From assembly GCA_009778325.1 (NCBI GenBank), contig WRJZ01000035.1:1-49081 (forward strand): 49,081 nt of DNA, read 5' to 3'. Position 1 is the stretch's first letter, and every line of letters begins with the position of its first letter. This document shows, piece after piece, positions 8,144 to 17,643 of this stretch. The stretch comes from Candidatus Endomicrobium neocapritermitis. GTDB lineage: Bacteria > Elusimicrobiota > Endomicrobiia > Endomicrobiales > Endomicrobiaceae. Under the pieces are notes generated by a model. The model was not told the DNA's origin. It searched no databases and saw nothing but the letters and a program-made list of their open reading frames with translations. A program made the translations under genes and the position numbers.

Positions 8144-9359
8144 TTAACTTAAACTCCGTTTTTATTGCCCGTCTTTTGTGTTCAAAAAACAATGCCGAGC
8201 CTACAAGTATGATTCCGCCCGCAAGAAAAAATATCGAACGCGGCAGAAGTTTCCAGAAAACGTCAAAATATTTAACGGCCATAAAAACTACAAGCCAGAA
8301 AATTCCCAAATTAACGTAAAACATTCTTCTTTTCAAATATCCGGACAGTATCAATCCCAAAACCGATAACGCGAAGAAAATGTTTGTGTATATTGTAAGT
8401 CCCGAACGATAGCCGTAGTAGTAATACGTATCATACTCAGGCGTAAATATATGCCGGATTATATCCGCGTTGCTAAGCAGAATACAGTACAATAAAATGC
8501 AAATCATAAAGATTGTTTCAAAAGTATTTGCTTTTCTTTTAGCGGGATTAAAAATAAATGAGCAAAGAAGAATAAGTATGGAGCCCGCCAGCATCAGGTT
8601 GCTTAAATTTAACGAATATCCTTTAAACGAAATAAATAAAGCGTTTGTAATAACCGGTTTTGCAAAGTAATGAAACGTTGTTAAAAATAAACAGAAGAAA
8701 ATTATAAAAACGGAAATTTTTTCAAAAACCGGAGAAAGATCTTCATATTCCGTTATGAAATCATGCAGTTTTCCGAAAGCAAAAGTAAATAATGCCACTA
8801 CGGCAAAAAGCATAGCCAAAGAGCCTTCGTAATCGCGAAAAGCGTCGCGGTTAAACATAAATACCGCAAACCATACAAAAAATAATACGCTTACAAGAAC
8901 CGCAACGGCTTTTGATTTGAACAAATACACAAATGGTAAAATCGACAGCATCCATATTAATACTAAAAGGTTCAGGTTGTGGGTTGATTCGATGTGGTAT
9001 ATTTGCGCCGTAAGAAAGATTGCCGCGCCGAAAAGCATTGTGCTCAAAAACATAAGAGAACTGCCTGTTTTCGGATAGTTTTTATTTTCGTATTCAAGAT
9101 AATATCCGCCGTAAGCCGCGGCTAATGTCAATGCCATAAGCGAGAAAATTTTGACAAGATGAGGAATCTGCTGCCAGTTTGCGGCAATAAAGAGAATAGC
9201 TCCGATACCCACAAGTACCGAGCCTATTATGGAAAAAGTGAAGATGATTTTTTTTGATGTCTTTTCGGAAGATTCTTTTTCAATATCGGCAAGCATCTGT
9301 TTTGCCTGCTGAGCGTTTATCAAACCTTCGTTAAGCCATTTCTCAATGTGTTTTTTCAT
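8136..9359 (-). CDS. DUF2157 polytopic membrane protein
   Basis: The 407-residue protein starts with a short cytosolic helical segment (LNEGLINAQQAKQML), typical of DUF2157, followed by about eleven to twelve hydrophobic helices and a basic C-terminal tail. Function unknown. It opens the operon DUF2157-GDYXXLXY-amidase-murI. No Shine-Dalgarno is visible before the ATG at 9359. A TATAAT hexamer lies only ~12 bases upstream, so the mRNA leader may be extremely short. Confidence 0.88.
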   Translation of the reverse strand: MKKHIEKWLNEGLINAQQAKQMLADIEKESSEKTSKKIIFTFSIIGSVLVGIGAILFIAANWQQIPHLVKIFSLMALTLAAAYGGYYLEYENKNYPKTGSSLMFLSTMLFGAAIFLTAQIYHIESTHNLNLLVLIWMLSILPFVYLFKSKAVAVLVSVLFFVWFAVFMFNRDAFRDYEGSLAMLFAVVALFTFAFGKLHDFITEYEDLSPVFEKISVFIIFFCLFLTTFHYFAKPVITNALFISFKGYSLNLSNLMLAGSILILLCSFIFNPAKRKANTFETIFMICILLYCILLSNADIIRHIFTPEYDTYYYYGYRSGLTIYTNIFFALSVLGLILSGYLKRRMFYVNLGIFWLVVFMAVKYFDVFWKLLPRSIFFLAGGIILVGSALFFEHKRRAIKTEFKLSE

Positions 9360-9370
9360 TTTATATGATA

Positions 9371-9376
9371 ATTATA
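9371..9376 (-). promoter_or_regulatory. Possible -10 hexamer for the DUF2157 operon
   Basis: TATAAT on the minus strand inside ATTTTATGTATAATT. The same 15-base string recurs upstream of the methyltransferase gene at ~13124-13138. No good -35 is seen. It would place transcription start within about five bases of the DUF2157 ATG. Confidence 0.4.
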
Positions 9377-9433
9377 CATAAAATACAGGCATAATAAAAA
9401 TTTCGTTCCCAATTATCGCTTGTTGAACGGTAT

Positions 9434-11197
9434 TTACGATATGTACATGCGAAGTGTTTTTATAATTTCATTAAGATCAAGGGGCTTGCCTATATGTCCG
9501 TTCATACCGGCTTCAAGACAGCGCTCAATATCTTCCTTAAATACGTTCGCGGTCATGGCTATTATCGGCACAGTTTTGGCTTTTGGATTGTCAAAAGCCC
9601 GAATTCGGCGCGTGGCTTCAAACCCGTCCATCTCGGGCATTTGCAAATCCATGAAAATCACTTCATACTTATCCGGCTCTTCGCAAAACATACGGACAGC
9701 TTCCGCGCCGTTTACCGCGCAAGTTATGTCTAACGACGTCGGTTCAAGCAATGCCGTCACAATCTCGCGGTTAATGTCTATATCCTCCGCCAGTAAAACT
9801 CTGTGTCCTCTAAAGATGCCGGAAATATCCGCCGCCTTATCAGTGTGCTGCTCAGGCGCTTCGAGATATTCGCTTATCATATCCGCAAGCCCTTGCTTTT
9901 TAATTTTAGCGCGTCTCATTTTGGTGGTAAAGGCGAACGTGGACCCTTTTCCGATTTCGGATTCAACCCATAGTTCTCCGCCCGTCATTTCAACAATAGT
10001 CTTGGAAATTGCAAGCCCGAGACCCGTTCCTCCGAATTTGCGCGTAGTATCGGTTTCAGCCTGCGTAAAAGCCCGGAAAAGACGGGCTTGCTGCTCTTTG
10101 CTTATGCCGATACCAGTATCGGCTATGGTTATTTTTATACTGCAGATTCCGTCTTCCTCTCCTAAAAAGTAAGTATTAAGGCTGATAGACCCTTCTGCCG
10201 GCGTAAACTTTACCGCGTTTTCAAGCAGGTTTGTTATAACCTGCGCCAGACGCTGGTCGTCGCCGATCATGATTTGCGGAATCTTTCTGTCTACATTTAC
10301 GGTAAACTTTTGCTTCTTTTCCTTCATGCGGAAATTAATAACGTTGACGACCCGCTGAAGCATTTTTTCAAAATCAAATTCTACCGGCGTGAGTTCCAGT
10401 TTGCCGGCTTCAATTTTAGACATATCCAAAATATCATTAATAATGCCAAGCAGATGCTTTGAAGCGTCGTTAATTTTAGTAAAGCTGTAATTTTTCCGCT
10501 CTATATCTGCGGCGGATATGCCTATATTCGTCATGCCGATGATAGCATTCATCGGCGTGCGTATCTCGTGGCTCATATTGGCAAGAAAATTACTTTTTGC
10601 CTTATTTGCGGATGTAGCGTTATTAAGCGCCTCTTTTAGTTTGTCCTCTATTTCTATACGCTCGGTCATATCATGAAAACTTACAAGAAGTCCGTCATTG
10701 AGTTCGCTCTCATAAGCAAACGGAATAACGCTTACGGAAAAGTTTCGCGCATTACGCGACGAGCCTACATAGAGTTTTGCGTCAGAGGAGTGAATTTCGT
10801 TTGTTTTGAGAACTTTTTTAAAGATATTTTCCATATACTCAATCCATACATCGTCGGCAAATAAGGAAAATACCTGCCTGAAAGATTTGTGCTGCAAAAA
10901 TTCGAGAGTTGGGATGCCGGTAAGTGTTAAGAAACTTTTTGTGGACAGCAGAAACTTCATCGCGCTGTCAATGAGAATGATAATGTCCGGAGTGTTCTCC
11001 ATAATGACTTGAAGCTGCTTTCCCTGCTTTGATTTTTCCACGGCAATAACCGCGCTGAGGTTTTCCTTGGCGCTTGTAACGTTTCTGTATTTCATCATAT
11101 TGTCATTAGCCAGATTAAGCTGGCGTGTAAGTTTTTTATTTTCCAGCCTGAGATGTTTAATTTCTTCGGCTAATTTCTCAACTTCAATCGTACCCAA
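9434..11197 (-). CDS. Soluble hybrid histidine kinase (PAS-HisKA-HATPase-REC)
   Basis: The 587-residue protein starts with an N-terminal coiled coil (1-60), then a PAS domain (about 65-185, ending in the PAC-like FHDMTERIEIEDKL). HisKA has the phospho-acceptor His210 in NMSHEIRTPMN, and the ATPase domain shows the N box (NLLENAVKFT), G1 (ADTGIGIS) and G2 (GGTGLGLAIS). A C-terminal receiver domain carries acidic ED near its start, the phospho-Asp in FMDLQMPEMDG and the Lys in GKPLD. No transmembrane segment is seen, so it should be cytosolic. The start is TTG at 11197 with GGAGG 4 bases upstream. It lies 27 bases downstream of a FIST-domain gene, the probable sensory partner. No HPt protein is nearby. 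Confidence 0.93.
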   Translation of the reverse strand: MGTIEVEKLAEEIKHLRLENKKLTRQLNLANDNMMKYRNVTSAKENLSAVIAVEKSKQGKQLQVIMENTPDIIILIDSAMKFLLSTKSFLTLTGIPTLEFLQHKSFRQVFSLFADDVWIEYMENIFKKVLKTNEIHSSDAKLYVGSSRNARNFSVSVIPFAYESELNDGLLVSFHDMTERIEIEDKLKEALNNATSANKAKSNFLANMSHEIRTPMNAIIGMTNIGISAADIERKNYSFTKINDASKHLLGIINDILDMSKIEAGKLELTPVEFDFEKMLQRVVNVINFRMKEKKQKFTVNVDRKIPQIMIGDDQRLAQVITNLLENAVKFTPAEGSISLNTYFLGEEDGICSIKITIADTGIGISKEQQARLFRAFTQAETDTTRKFGGTGLGLAISKTIVEMTGGELWVESEIGKGSTFAFTTKMRRAKIKKQGLADMISEYLEAPEQHTDKAADISGIFRGHRVLLAEDIDINREIVTALLEPTSLDITCAVNGAEAVRMFCEEPDKYEVIFMDLQMPEMDGFEATRRIRAFDNPKAKTVPIIAMTANVFKEDIERCLEAGMNGHIGKPLDLNEIIKTLRMYIS

Positions 11198-11224
11198 GGT
11201 ACCTCCCCAATTGGCACAGTAAAT

Positions 11225-12388
11225 TTAAAATACGCAGGCGATAACCGTATTGTTATGGAAGCTGTTTGCGTTTGCCGCGTTTCTAACGGGACAAACTTCT
11301 CCTCCGGAATAGCCGAATATATACGGGATCCTTTTATCAATAGTTTTATTTACTATTTCCGTTTCCGATAAAATCTCGGTGCCTAACGCGTAGCTTCTTG
11401 CAAGGCATGAGTGCAGTATAAGAGTGCTTATGTTTTCGGTTTGCAATATGTTCTCAATAGTGCGCACGGTAGTTCCGAGAACGTCTTTTTTGTCCCACAT
11501 TCCGAGATTAAATTTTGTTCCTTCCGGTATCAGGCCGCCGCATATGCCGTGCCCGTCTTCGCTCCATGACAATAAAACTCTGGATACCGGGACTCCTTCG
11601 CCGCCGTAATCAAGGATAAACGGTATTGAGTGGAGCACGTCTTTGATTTTTCCGTTTTCGGCCAACCCCATCTTTTCCATATATTTAAGGATTGAACAGC
11701 CGTTGACTTCTTTTACAATGTTTCCGTCGGACTTGGTGATTGTCGCTGTTTGCGAGAAAATGTATTCGGGTGAAAACGACGCGTAAATGAATTTAGGGTT
11801 AATGTTCCCGCTTGCGGCAATAATACCGTAAAAATCTCTTCCGACCTTATCATTGAATACGACATAGCTGTCTAAATAATTCACCGTGTTGTCTATGGCA
11901 AGCGTACCGAAATTAGGCACTCCGCCCGAAACCTTATTAAGCGCATCGACATAATTATCTCCCGCGTATTTAAGCATTAACGGGGCGGCGCTGAGGATAA
12001 GCTTCGGAGTCTCGGCATGTCCCGAGAGGGCGTTTTTATACATTTGTTCAAACGGCTTTTCCAGCCCGTTTTCAAGAGATGGGGAACAAGCAGCGGTAAA
12101 TACGACATCATCGGAGGTAATCATCAGGATAGAGAAATCAAGCTGGCCAAAGCCGCGGTTCGTTGAGATTGCGGTAGTGGTGGTTCCGATGATCGGGAAT
12201 TTGAGCTTTTTATAAAGCTCCGCAACTATGCCGTTTGTTGCGAATTCATGATAACAAAGGACAACGGCTACCGTGCTTTTTAAACAATTTTTTTCCGGTT
12301 CAAGCTGTTCCAATATTTCTGATACGGCAAGTTCAACATTATCAATTTCGTTTGTAAACGCAGAATAAGATTTGATCATTTCTGTCAC
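11225..12388 (-). CDS. FIST (N and C) domain sensory protein
   Basis: A 387-residue protein with FIST_N (about 30-225) and FIST_C (about 225-370) features. The typical layout includes GTTTTAISTNRGF in the N part and the C-terminal GYSGGEVCP, with a downstream Asn-His-Asn stretch. FIST domains are proposed to bind small ligands such as amino acids in signal-transduction proteins. No output domain and no membrane segment are present, so signalling probably goes through the hybrid kinase encoded 27 bases downstream. The ATG at 12388 is preceded by GAGAGGTG, a good ribosome site. Domain call fairly secure; ligand unknown. Confidence 0.85.
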   Translation of the reverse strand: MTEMIKSYSAFTNEIDNVELAVSEILEQLEPEKNCLKSTVAVVLCYHEFATNGIVAELYKKLKFPIIGTTTTAISTNRGFGQLDFSILMITSDDVVFTAACSPSLENGLEKPFEQMYKNALSGHAETPKLILSAAPLMLKYAGDNYVDALNKVSGGVPNFGTLAIDNTVNYLDSYVVFNDKVGRDFYGIIAASGNINPKFIYASFSPEYIFSQTATITKSDGNIVKEVNGCSILKYMEKMGLAENGKIKDVLHSIPFILDYGGEGVPVSRVLLSWSEDGHGICGGLIPEGTKFNLGMWDKKDVLGTTVRTIENILQTENISTLILHSCLARSYALGTEILSETEIVNKTIDKRIPYIFGYSGGEVCPVRNAANANSFHNNTVIACVF

Positions 12389-12426
12389 CTCTCTATAAAA
12401 TATTGTTTTGTATATAACCGGACATC

Positions 12427-13104
12427 TTAAATTTTTGCCAGATAAACAGAAAAATTATAGTACTTATAAATAATATCAACAATAGAAAATCCGCTTTTTT
12501 TAAGCATATCAATATGAGTCATCAGCTGGGCAGGCCTGTCTTCCGCATAATAGTTCGGCAGCCACTTGTCCGTTATTTCCTGTTTGGAAACATTTTTTCT
12601 CATAAAGCTCTTCCATTTTTCCATATATGCGTTTTGTATGATATCATCTTCACCTAAAACAACGTCAATATTGATGAAGACGCCGTCAGGCGTTAATGCT
12701 TCGTATATTTTCTTATAAAATTCTAATTTTGCATTATCATTTTCCAGATGATGAAGAGCTAATGACGATACGATTAAATCATATTTTTCAGGGAAAGCAA
12801 AACTGTTGAAATCCGCTTGAATATATTTGCCGCTGCCGGCTTTAGTTTTTGCTATTTCGAGCATATTGGGGGAAATATCAACGCAGGTAATATCAGCGTT
12901 TTTAAAATTACTTTTTATTTCTTTTGCTATTGTACCTGTTCCGCAGCCTAAATCTATTATTGAAAAACTGCTGTCTTTCGCAAAAGGAATAACGGAAACC
13001 AGCGCCTCGATCATATCGTTATAATGAGGAATAAGTTTTTGAATGATAGAGTCAAACTCTTTTGCTTCTTCTTCAAAATGAACTTTTATTCTGTCGATAA
13101 TCAT
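12427..13104 (-). CDS. Class I SAM-dependent methyltransferase
   Basis: A 225-residue Rossmann methyltransferase. Motif I is IIDLGCGTGTIAKE, motif II ends in the acidic TCVDIS, and motif IV is LIVSSLALHHLE, typical of Methyltransf_11/25 and UbiE-like small-molecule enzymes. The substrate cannot be told from sequence. It sits 38 bases upstream of the FIST gene and could be the first gene of that signalling operon. The ATG at 13104 has AAGGAT upstream. Confidence 0.85.
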   Translation of the reverse strand: MIIDRIKVHFEEEAKEFDSIIQKLIPHYNDMIEALVSVIPFAKDSSFSIIDLGCGTGTIAKEIKSNFKNADITCVDISPNMLEIAKTKAGSGKYIQADFNSFAFPEKYDLIVSSLALHHLENDNAKLEFYKKIYEALTPDGVFINIDVVLGEDDIIQNAYMEKWKSFMRKNVSKQEITDKWLPNYYAEDRPAQLMTHIDMLKKSGFSIVDIIYKYYNFSVYLAKI

Positions 13105-13125
13105 ATTTTATCCTTTTATTGAGCA

Positions 13126-13131
13126 ATTATA
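13126..13131 (-). promoter_or_regulatory. Possible -10 hexamer for methyltransferase-FIST-kinase operon
   Basis: TATAAT on the minus strand, 22 bases before the methyltransferase ATG, within the same ATTTTATGTATAATT string seen upstream of the DUF2157 operon. The -35 is weak. Confidence 0.45.
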
Positions 13132-13164
13132 CATAAAATATAAAAACAATGAAAGATTTTCTGT

Positions 13165-13195
13165 TTTCAATATATAAAGGTTTTTTTTGTATAAT
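13165..13195 (+). promoter_or_regulatory. Possible promoter of the acrA-like operon
   Basis: TATAAT at 13190-13195 with a weak TTTCAA -35 (13165-13170) at 19-base spacing, upstream of the lipoprotein start at 13239 and divergent from the methyltransferase operon. Confidence 0.45.
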
Positions 13196-13238
13196 AAATC
13201 ACGGCATATTTTTTACAAAATTAAATAAGCGAGGCATT

Positions 13239-14420
13239 ATGAATCTAAAAATTTACACGGCGGCGGTTGCGTTTTTTTCTTTATCTCTTTTATTTTCTGC
13301 GTGCGGCAAGGGTATTGAAAAAATACCGGAAGTTCCAAAAGTCGTAGGAGTTCAAAGCATAAAAAGCGACATTTTGTGGGATATCGAATATCCTGCGCAG
13401 GCCGCGGGTTCTCTTGAAGTCGAAGTGCGCGCGCAGGTAGGCGGCATACTGAAGGAAAAGATGTTTAAGGAAGGCGAGTTTGTCGAGGCCGGAAAGCAGC
13501 TGTTTCTTATAGATCCGGAACCGTATCAGGCAGCTTATGATAAAGCGAAAGCCGGACTTGCCAAAGCCAACGCCGCACTGACAAAAGCGCAGGCCGACTA
13601 TTCCAGAATGAAATCTCTTTTCGCGCAGGACGCGGTAAGCAGGAAAGATTATGACGACGCTAATGCCGCGTATGAAAGCGCTAAAGCCGAAGTTGAAGCC
13701 GCCAAAGCCAATCTTAAAGACGCTGAAATCAATTTAAAATATACCAAAGTTGTCGCGCCGATTTCAGGAATAACGGGCGCCTCTCTGCAGGATATAGGAA
13801 GCCTTATTTCCGCAGCCGGCGACAAGGGATTGCTTACCACTATAGTCCAGATTAATCCTTTGCAGGCTGTGTTTTCAATACCCGGTTCAAACGCGGACAG
13901 CGCCAAAAAAGGGCTTGTCTCCGGCAAACTGGAAACGCAAAAACCTATCGGGCAGCAGGCAATAACGGTTAAAGCTATAATTGACGATGATATTGTTTAT
14001 CCTTTTGACGGAAAACTTATTTTTCTTGATAACAAGCAGGACGCAAATACCGGTTCAATAGCAGTGAAAGCCGAATTTCCAAATCCCGAAAGTAAAAGGC
14101 TGATGATGCCGGGAAGATTTATAAGAGTTAAACTAGAAGGAGTCACATATAAAAACGCGGTAATAGTTCCGCTGACTGCCGTTTTGGAAACGGCCGCAGG
14201 TCCTGCCGTATACGTGATAGGCGGCGATAATATAGCGAAATCCGTTCCCGTAACTTATACGATCGCAGGCAATCTGGCAATAATTACTTCGGGTCTTGAA
14301 GGCGGAGAAACGGTTGTTTCCGAAGGCGTAATAAAAGTAGTTCCGGGAAAACCCGTGGAAGTTCAGAAAGAAGAATTCGAACTTCCGGAAAAATACAGAA
14401 AGTCAGTTAGTAGTGAATAG
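13239..14420 (+). CDS. RND efflux periplasmic adaptor (AcrA/MexA family lipoprotein)
   Basis: Membrane-fusion protein linking an inner-membrane RND pump to an outer-membrane factor. The ATG at 13239 is chosen because GAGG lies just upstream and the protein then begins with a signal peptide ending in the lipobox-like LLFSAC; the frame opens 30 codons earlier without these features. Length is 393 residues. The expected order is visible: barrel-sandwich/lipoyl halves (VRAQVGGILKEKMFKEGEFV and KVVAPISGITGA) around a long alpha-hairpin rich in Ala and Lys, then beta-barrel and membrane-proximal domains (VIVPLTAVLET). First gene of the adaptor-permease-outer-membrane operon. Its last residues (SSE) and TAG stop are inside a TAGTGAG repeat. 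Confidence 0.93.
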   Translation: MNLKIYTAAVAFFSLSLLFSACGKGIEKIPEVPKVVGVQSIKSDILWDIEYPAQAAGSLEVEVRAQVGGILKEKMFKEGEFVEAGKQLFLIDPEPYQAAYDKAKAGLAKANAALTKAQADYSRMKSLFAQDAVSRKDYDDANAAYESAKAEVEAAKANLKDAEINLKYTKVVAPISGITGASLQDIGSLISAAGDKGLLTTIVQINPLQAVFSIPGSNADSAKKGLVSGKLETQKPIGQQAITVKAIIDDDIVYPFDGKLIFLDNKQDANTGSIAVKAEFPNPESKRLMMPGRFIRVKLEGVTYKNAVIVPLTAVLETAAGPAVYVIGGDNIAKSVPVTYTIAGNLAIITSGLEGGETVVSEGVIKVVPGKPVEVQKEEFELPEKYRKSVSSE

Positions 14421-14498
14421 TGAGTAATGAGTAATTTTTGAGTGCGCTTTGCGCACCTGGAATAAGCGGAGCAAAGCTACGCACAACAACTACTCACT
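14405..14498. repeat. Gene-end element, TAGTGAG family with central hairpins
   Basis: The left arm is TAGTGAATAGTGAGTAATGA overlapping the adaptor stop codon. The centre has a GTGCGC-TTT-GCGCAC hairpin and a GCGGAGCAAAGC-type hairpin. The right arm is the inverse, ACTACTCACT. The ribosome site of the next gene starts right after it. A near-homologue lies after the cysteine desulfurase gene (34921-35039), sharing the GTGCGC hairpin. Confidence 0.8.
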
Positions 14499-14508
14499 GG
14501 AGGAAAAG

Positions 14509-17500
14509 ATGTTCTCAAAATTTTTTATTGAAAGGCCGATATTTGCCACCGTAATTGCGCTCATAATTTTTATAGCGGGCATTATAGCAATGCGCAACCT
14601 TCCTATAGAACAGTATCCAGATTTGACTCCTCCGTCAATTTCTGTTCAAGCGCAGTATCCGGGCGCGAGCGCGGAAATCATAGCCGAAACGGTTGCCGCT
14701 CCTTTGGAAGGACAGATAAACGGCGTTCAGGATATGATATACATGAATTCCGTTTCAGACAGCAACGGATATTTAAATCTTATGGTTTATTTTAACATTG
14801 GCACGAATCCCGATATGGCGATGATAAACGTCAACAACAGGGTTCAGGCCGCGATGAATCTGCTGCCCGAAGAAGTACGCAAATACGGCGTTACAGTAAA
14901 TAAAAAATCTTCGACAATGCTGCAGCTTATGGCGTTTACTTCACCTAATAATACCTACGATTTGATTTACGTCGCCAATTACGTTCTTTTAAACGTCATC
15001 GACGAGCTGAAAAGAGTTGAAGGCGTAGGCGACGCGACCCTTATGAGCAAAAGCGATTACGCCATAAGAATATGGCTGAGCCCCGACAAACTTAAACGGT
15101 TCAACCTTACGCCTGCGGACGTTTATTCCGCGGTTGCGGAACAAAACAGGCAAAGAGCCGCAGGAAAAATCGGGCAGCCTCCGGTTACCGTGGAAGTGGA
15201 CAGGACTTATTCCATTATTGCTGAAAGCAGGCTTACAAGCCCCGCGGAATTCAAAGAAATTATCATCAGGGCAAATCCCGACGGAACAACTTTAAAACTC
15301 GGAGATGTCGCCAGAGTTGAACTGGGCGCTATGAGTTATGATATTGAAAGCAGCAAAAACGGCGTTCCCGCGATGGCGGTCGCCGTTTATCTTTCTCCGG
15401 GCGCCAACGCGATAAAAACCGCCGACGGAATAAACAAAAAAATGGCGGAACTTGCCGAAAAATTTCCCGCCGATCTGCAACATTCTGTGGTTCAGGATTC
15501 AACGGTCTTTGTGCGCGAATCCATAAAAGAAGTAACTCACACTCTTATTGAAGCAATACTTTTGGTGTTTTTAGTTGTATTTTTATTTTTGAAAAGCTGG
15601 CGTCCGACGCTTATACCATGCGTCGCCGTGCCGATTTCCATAGCCGGCGCTTTCGCGGGAATGATGCTTATGGGATTTTCGATAAACACTTTGACATTGT
15701 TCGGAATTGTCCTTGCCATCGGCATAGTCGTTGACGATGCCATTGTGGTGATAGAAAACGTGGACAGAATTATGGAAGAGGAAAAACTTCCGGTAAAAGA
15801 GGCGACGATAAAAGCGATGTCGGAAGTTTCCGGACCGGTAGTCGCGATAGTTTTGGTTTTATGTTCCGTCTTTGTGCCGATAGCCTTTATGGGCGGTTTC
15901 ACGGGAGTTATGTATAAACAGTTTGCGATTACCATAGCCTTTTCCGTAGTTGTTTCCGGGCTTGTTGCGCTGACTTTGACGCCGGCTATGTGCGCCATGC
16001 TTCTTAAAAAAGAAGAAAAAAAGGAAAAAGGTTTCTTTGCGGCTTTTGACAGACTGTTTGATAAAATTACAAATTTTTACACCGGGAAAGTCGCGTTTTT
16101 CGTAAAACATGTTTCAACCGCTTTGATTGTAGTTCTGATAATATGGCTTGCGGCCGGACTTATGTTTAAAAAAATCCCCGGAGCGCTTTTGCCGGCTGAA
16201 GATCAGGGCTATATAATGGCCGCGGTTATGACAGACCCTGCGTCGCCCGTTTCAAGAACAAGAGAGGCGGTAAGAAAAGTCGAAGATATCATTTTATCCA
16301 TACCCGGCGTCAGGGAAGAACTCAATTTTTCGGGATTTGACATAATAAGCGGCGCAGCCCAAAGCAATGCCGGCGGATTTTTCATACGTCTTGACCCGTG
16401 GAGCGAAAGAAAAGGCATTAAGAAGTCGGCCAGAGGAATAATTTACCAGATAGCGCTGAGATCCGCGAAAGAAGTTCCGGAAGCGTTTGTCATGCCGTTT
16501 AATCCTCCGGCGATTATGGGATTAAGCACTACGGGCGGGCTTGAAGGCTATATACAAAGCAAAGGCGGCGGTTCGTTAAAGGAACTGGCGTTTAAAACCC
16601 AGGAAGTGGTAGAAGAGCTTTCAGCCAGACCCGAACTTACCGGAGTAAGGACTAATTTTAACGTCCTGTCTCCGAAATACAGAATGAAAGTCGATACCGT
16701 AAACGCGCACTCTAAAGGCGTAACATTGGACAATTTGTACGCGACTATGGCGGCGACTTTTGGGCAAACTTACATAAACGATTTCACAAAATCCAACAGA
16801 AGTTTCAAAGTTCTGATGCAGGCGGACGGCGATTACAGGGCGCGTCCTGAAAATTTATCGGGAATTTTTGTGCGTTCAAGTAAAGGCAATATGATACCGC
16901 TGTCCAATCTTGCCGTTTTGGAAAGGACATCGGGACCCGATATGGTGGAACATTTTAACTCTTTTCCGTCGGCAAAAATTCTTGCCAATCCGGCTTCCGG
17001 CTATTCGAGCGGGCAGGCCATAAAAGCCGTTGAAGAAGTTTGCGCGAAAGTTTTGGGAACAGATTACGCTCTCGCGTGGACGGGTTCCACGTATCAGGAA
17101 AAACTTTCTTCAAGCAGCGCTTCGTCGGCTTTAATTCTTGGCATAATATTCGTTTTTCTTATACTTGCCGCGCAATACGAAAAATGGAGTTTGCCGCTTG
17201 CGGTTCTTTCCGCGCTTCCTTTCGCGGTTTTCGGCGCTTTGCTCGGCATTATGGTAAGAGGCATGCCTAATGACATTTATTTTCAGGTGGCGCTTATCAC
17301 TCTTGTCGGCCTTGCGGCTAAAAACGCGATACTTATCGTAGAGTTTGCGTCGGAGCTTAATATAAAGCACGGTCTTTCTTACGAGGAAGCCGCTATAAAA
17401 GCTTCGAAAATGCGTTTCAGGCCTATAATAATGACTTCGCTGGCGTTTATCTGCGGCTGTATACCGCTTGCGATAAGTTCAGGAGCGGGAGCGGCAAGCA

Positions 17501-17643
17501 GGCACGCAATAGGCACTGCCGTAATAGCAGGAATGATAGGCGCGACCGCCATAGCGCCGTTTTTTATACCGTACTTTTTCGCGCTGATACTTAAACTTGC
17601 CGATAAATTAAGTTTTAAAAAGAAAAGCGGGGAATCTAAATGA
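14509..17643 (+). CDS. RND multidrug efflux permease (AcrB/HAE1 family)
   Basis: Proton-driven inner-membrane pump that extrudes hydrophobic compounds. The ATG at 14509 has GGAGG 5 bases upstream; the 20 codons upstream in frame are derived from the repeat element and are rejected. It is 1,044 residues, close to AcrB (1,049). It begins with the standard FFIERPIFA and has twelve transmembrane helices in the usual 1+5, 1+5 pattern with two large periplasmic loops. The proton-relay residues are intact: the Asp pair in GIVVDDAIVVIEN (TM4) and Lys in GLAAKNAILIVEF (TM10). Follows the adaptor gene and overlaps the outer-membrane factor gene at ATGA. A fully canonical pump; substrate unknown. Confidence 0.95.
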   Translation: MFSKFFIERPIFATVIALIIFIAGIIAMRNLPIEQYPDLTPPSISVQAQYPGASAEIIAETVAAPLEGQINGVQDMIYMNSVSDSNGYLNLMVYFNIGTNPDMAMINVNNRVQAAMNLLPEEVRKYGVTVNKKSSTMLQLMAFTSPNNTYDLIYVANYVLLNVIDELKRVEGVGDATLMSKSDYAIRIWLSPDKLKRFNLTPADVYSAVAEQNRQRAAGKIGQPPVTVEVDRTYSIIAESRLTSPAEFKEIIIRANPDGTTLKLGDVARVELGAMSYDIESSKNGVPAMAVAVYLSPGANAIKTADGINKKMAELAEKFPADLQHSVVQDSTVFVRESIKEVTHTLIEAILLVFLVVFLFLKSWRPTLIPCVAVPISIAGAFAGMMLMGFSINTLTLFGIVLAIGIVVDDAIVVIENVDRIMEEEKLPVKEATIKAMSEVSGPVVAIVLVLCSVFVPIAFMGGFTGVMYKQFAITIAFSVVVSGLVALTLTPAMCAMLLKKEEKKEKGFFAAFDRLFDKITNFYTGKVAFFVKHVSTALIVVLIIWLAAGLMFKKIPGALLPAEDQGYIMAAVMTDPASPVSRTREAVRKVEDIILSIPGVREELNFSGFDIISGAAQSNAGGFFIRLDPWSERKGIKKSARGIIYQIALRSAKEVPEAFVMPFNPPAIMGLSTTGGLEGYIQSKGGGSLKELAFKTQEVVEELSARPELTGVRTNFNVLSPKYRMKVDTVNAHSKGVTLDNLYATMAATFGQTYINDFTKSNRSFKVLMQADGDYRARPENLSGIFVRSSKGNMIPLSNLAVLERTSGPDMVEHFNSFPSAKILANPASGYSSGQAIKAVEEVCAKVLGTDYALAWTGSTYQEKLSSSSASSALILGIIFVFLILAAQYEKWSLPLAVLSALPFAVFGALLGIMVRGMPNDIYFQVALITLVGLAAKNAILIVEFASELNIKHGLSYEEAAIKASKMRFRPIIMTSLAFICGCIPLAISSGAGAASRHAIGTAVIAGMIGATAIAPFFIPYFFALILKLADKLSFKKKSGESK

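Noticed and set aside
9420-10172. 250-codon plus-strand frame
   Set aside because: Antisense to the receiver and ATPase domains of the hybrid kinase, which has all expected motifs.
14449-14508. N-terminal extension of the AcrB-like protein
   Set aside because: The 20 codons are repeat-element sequence; GGAGG and the family-typical start point to 14509.
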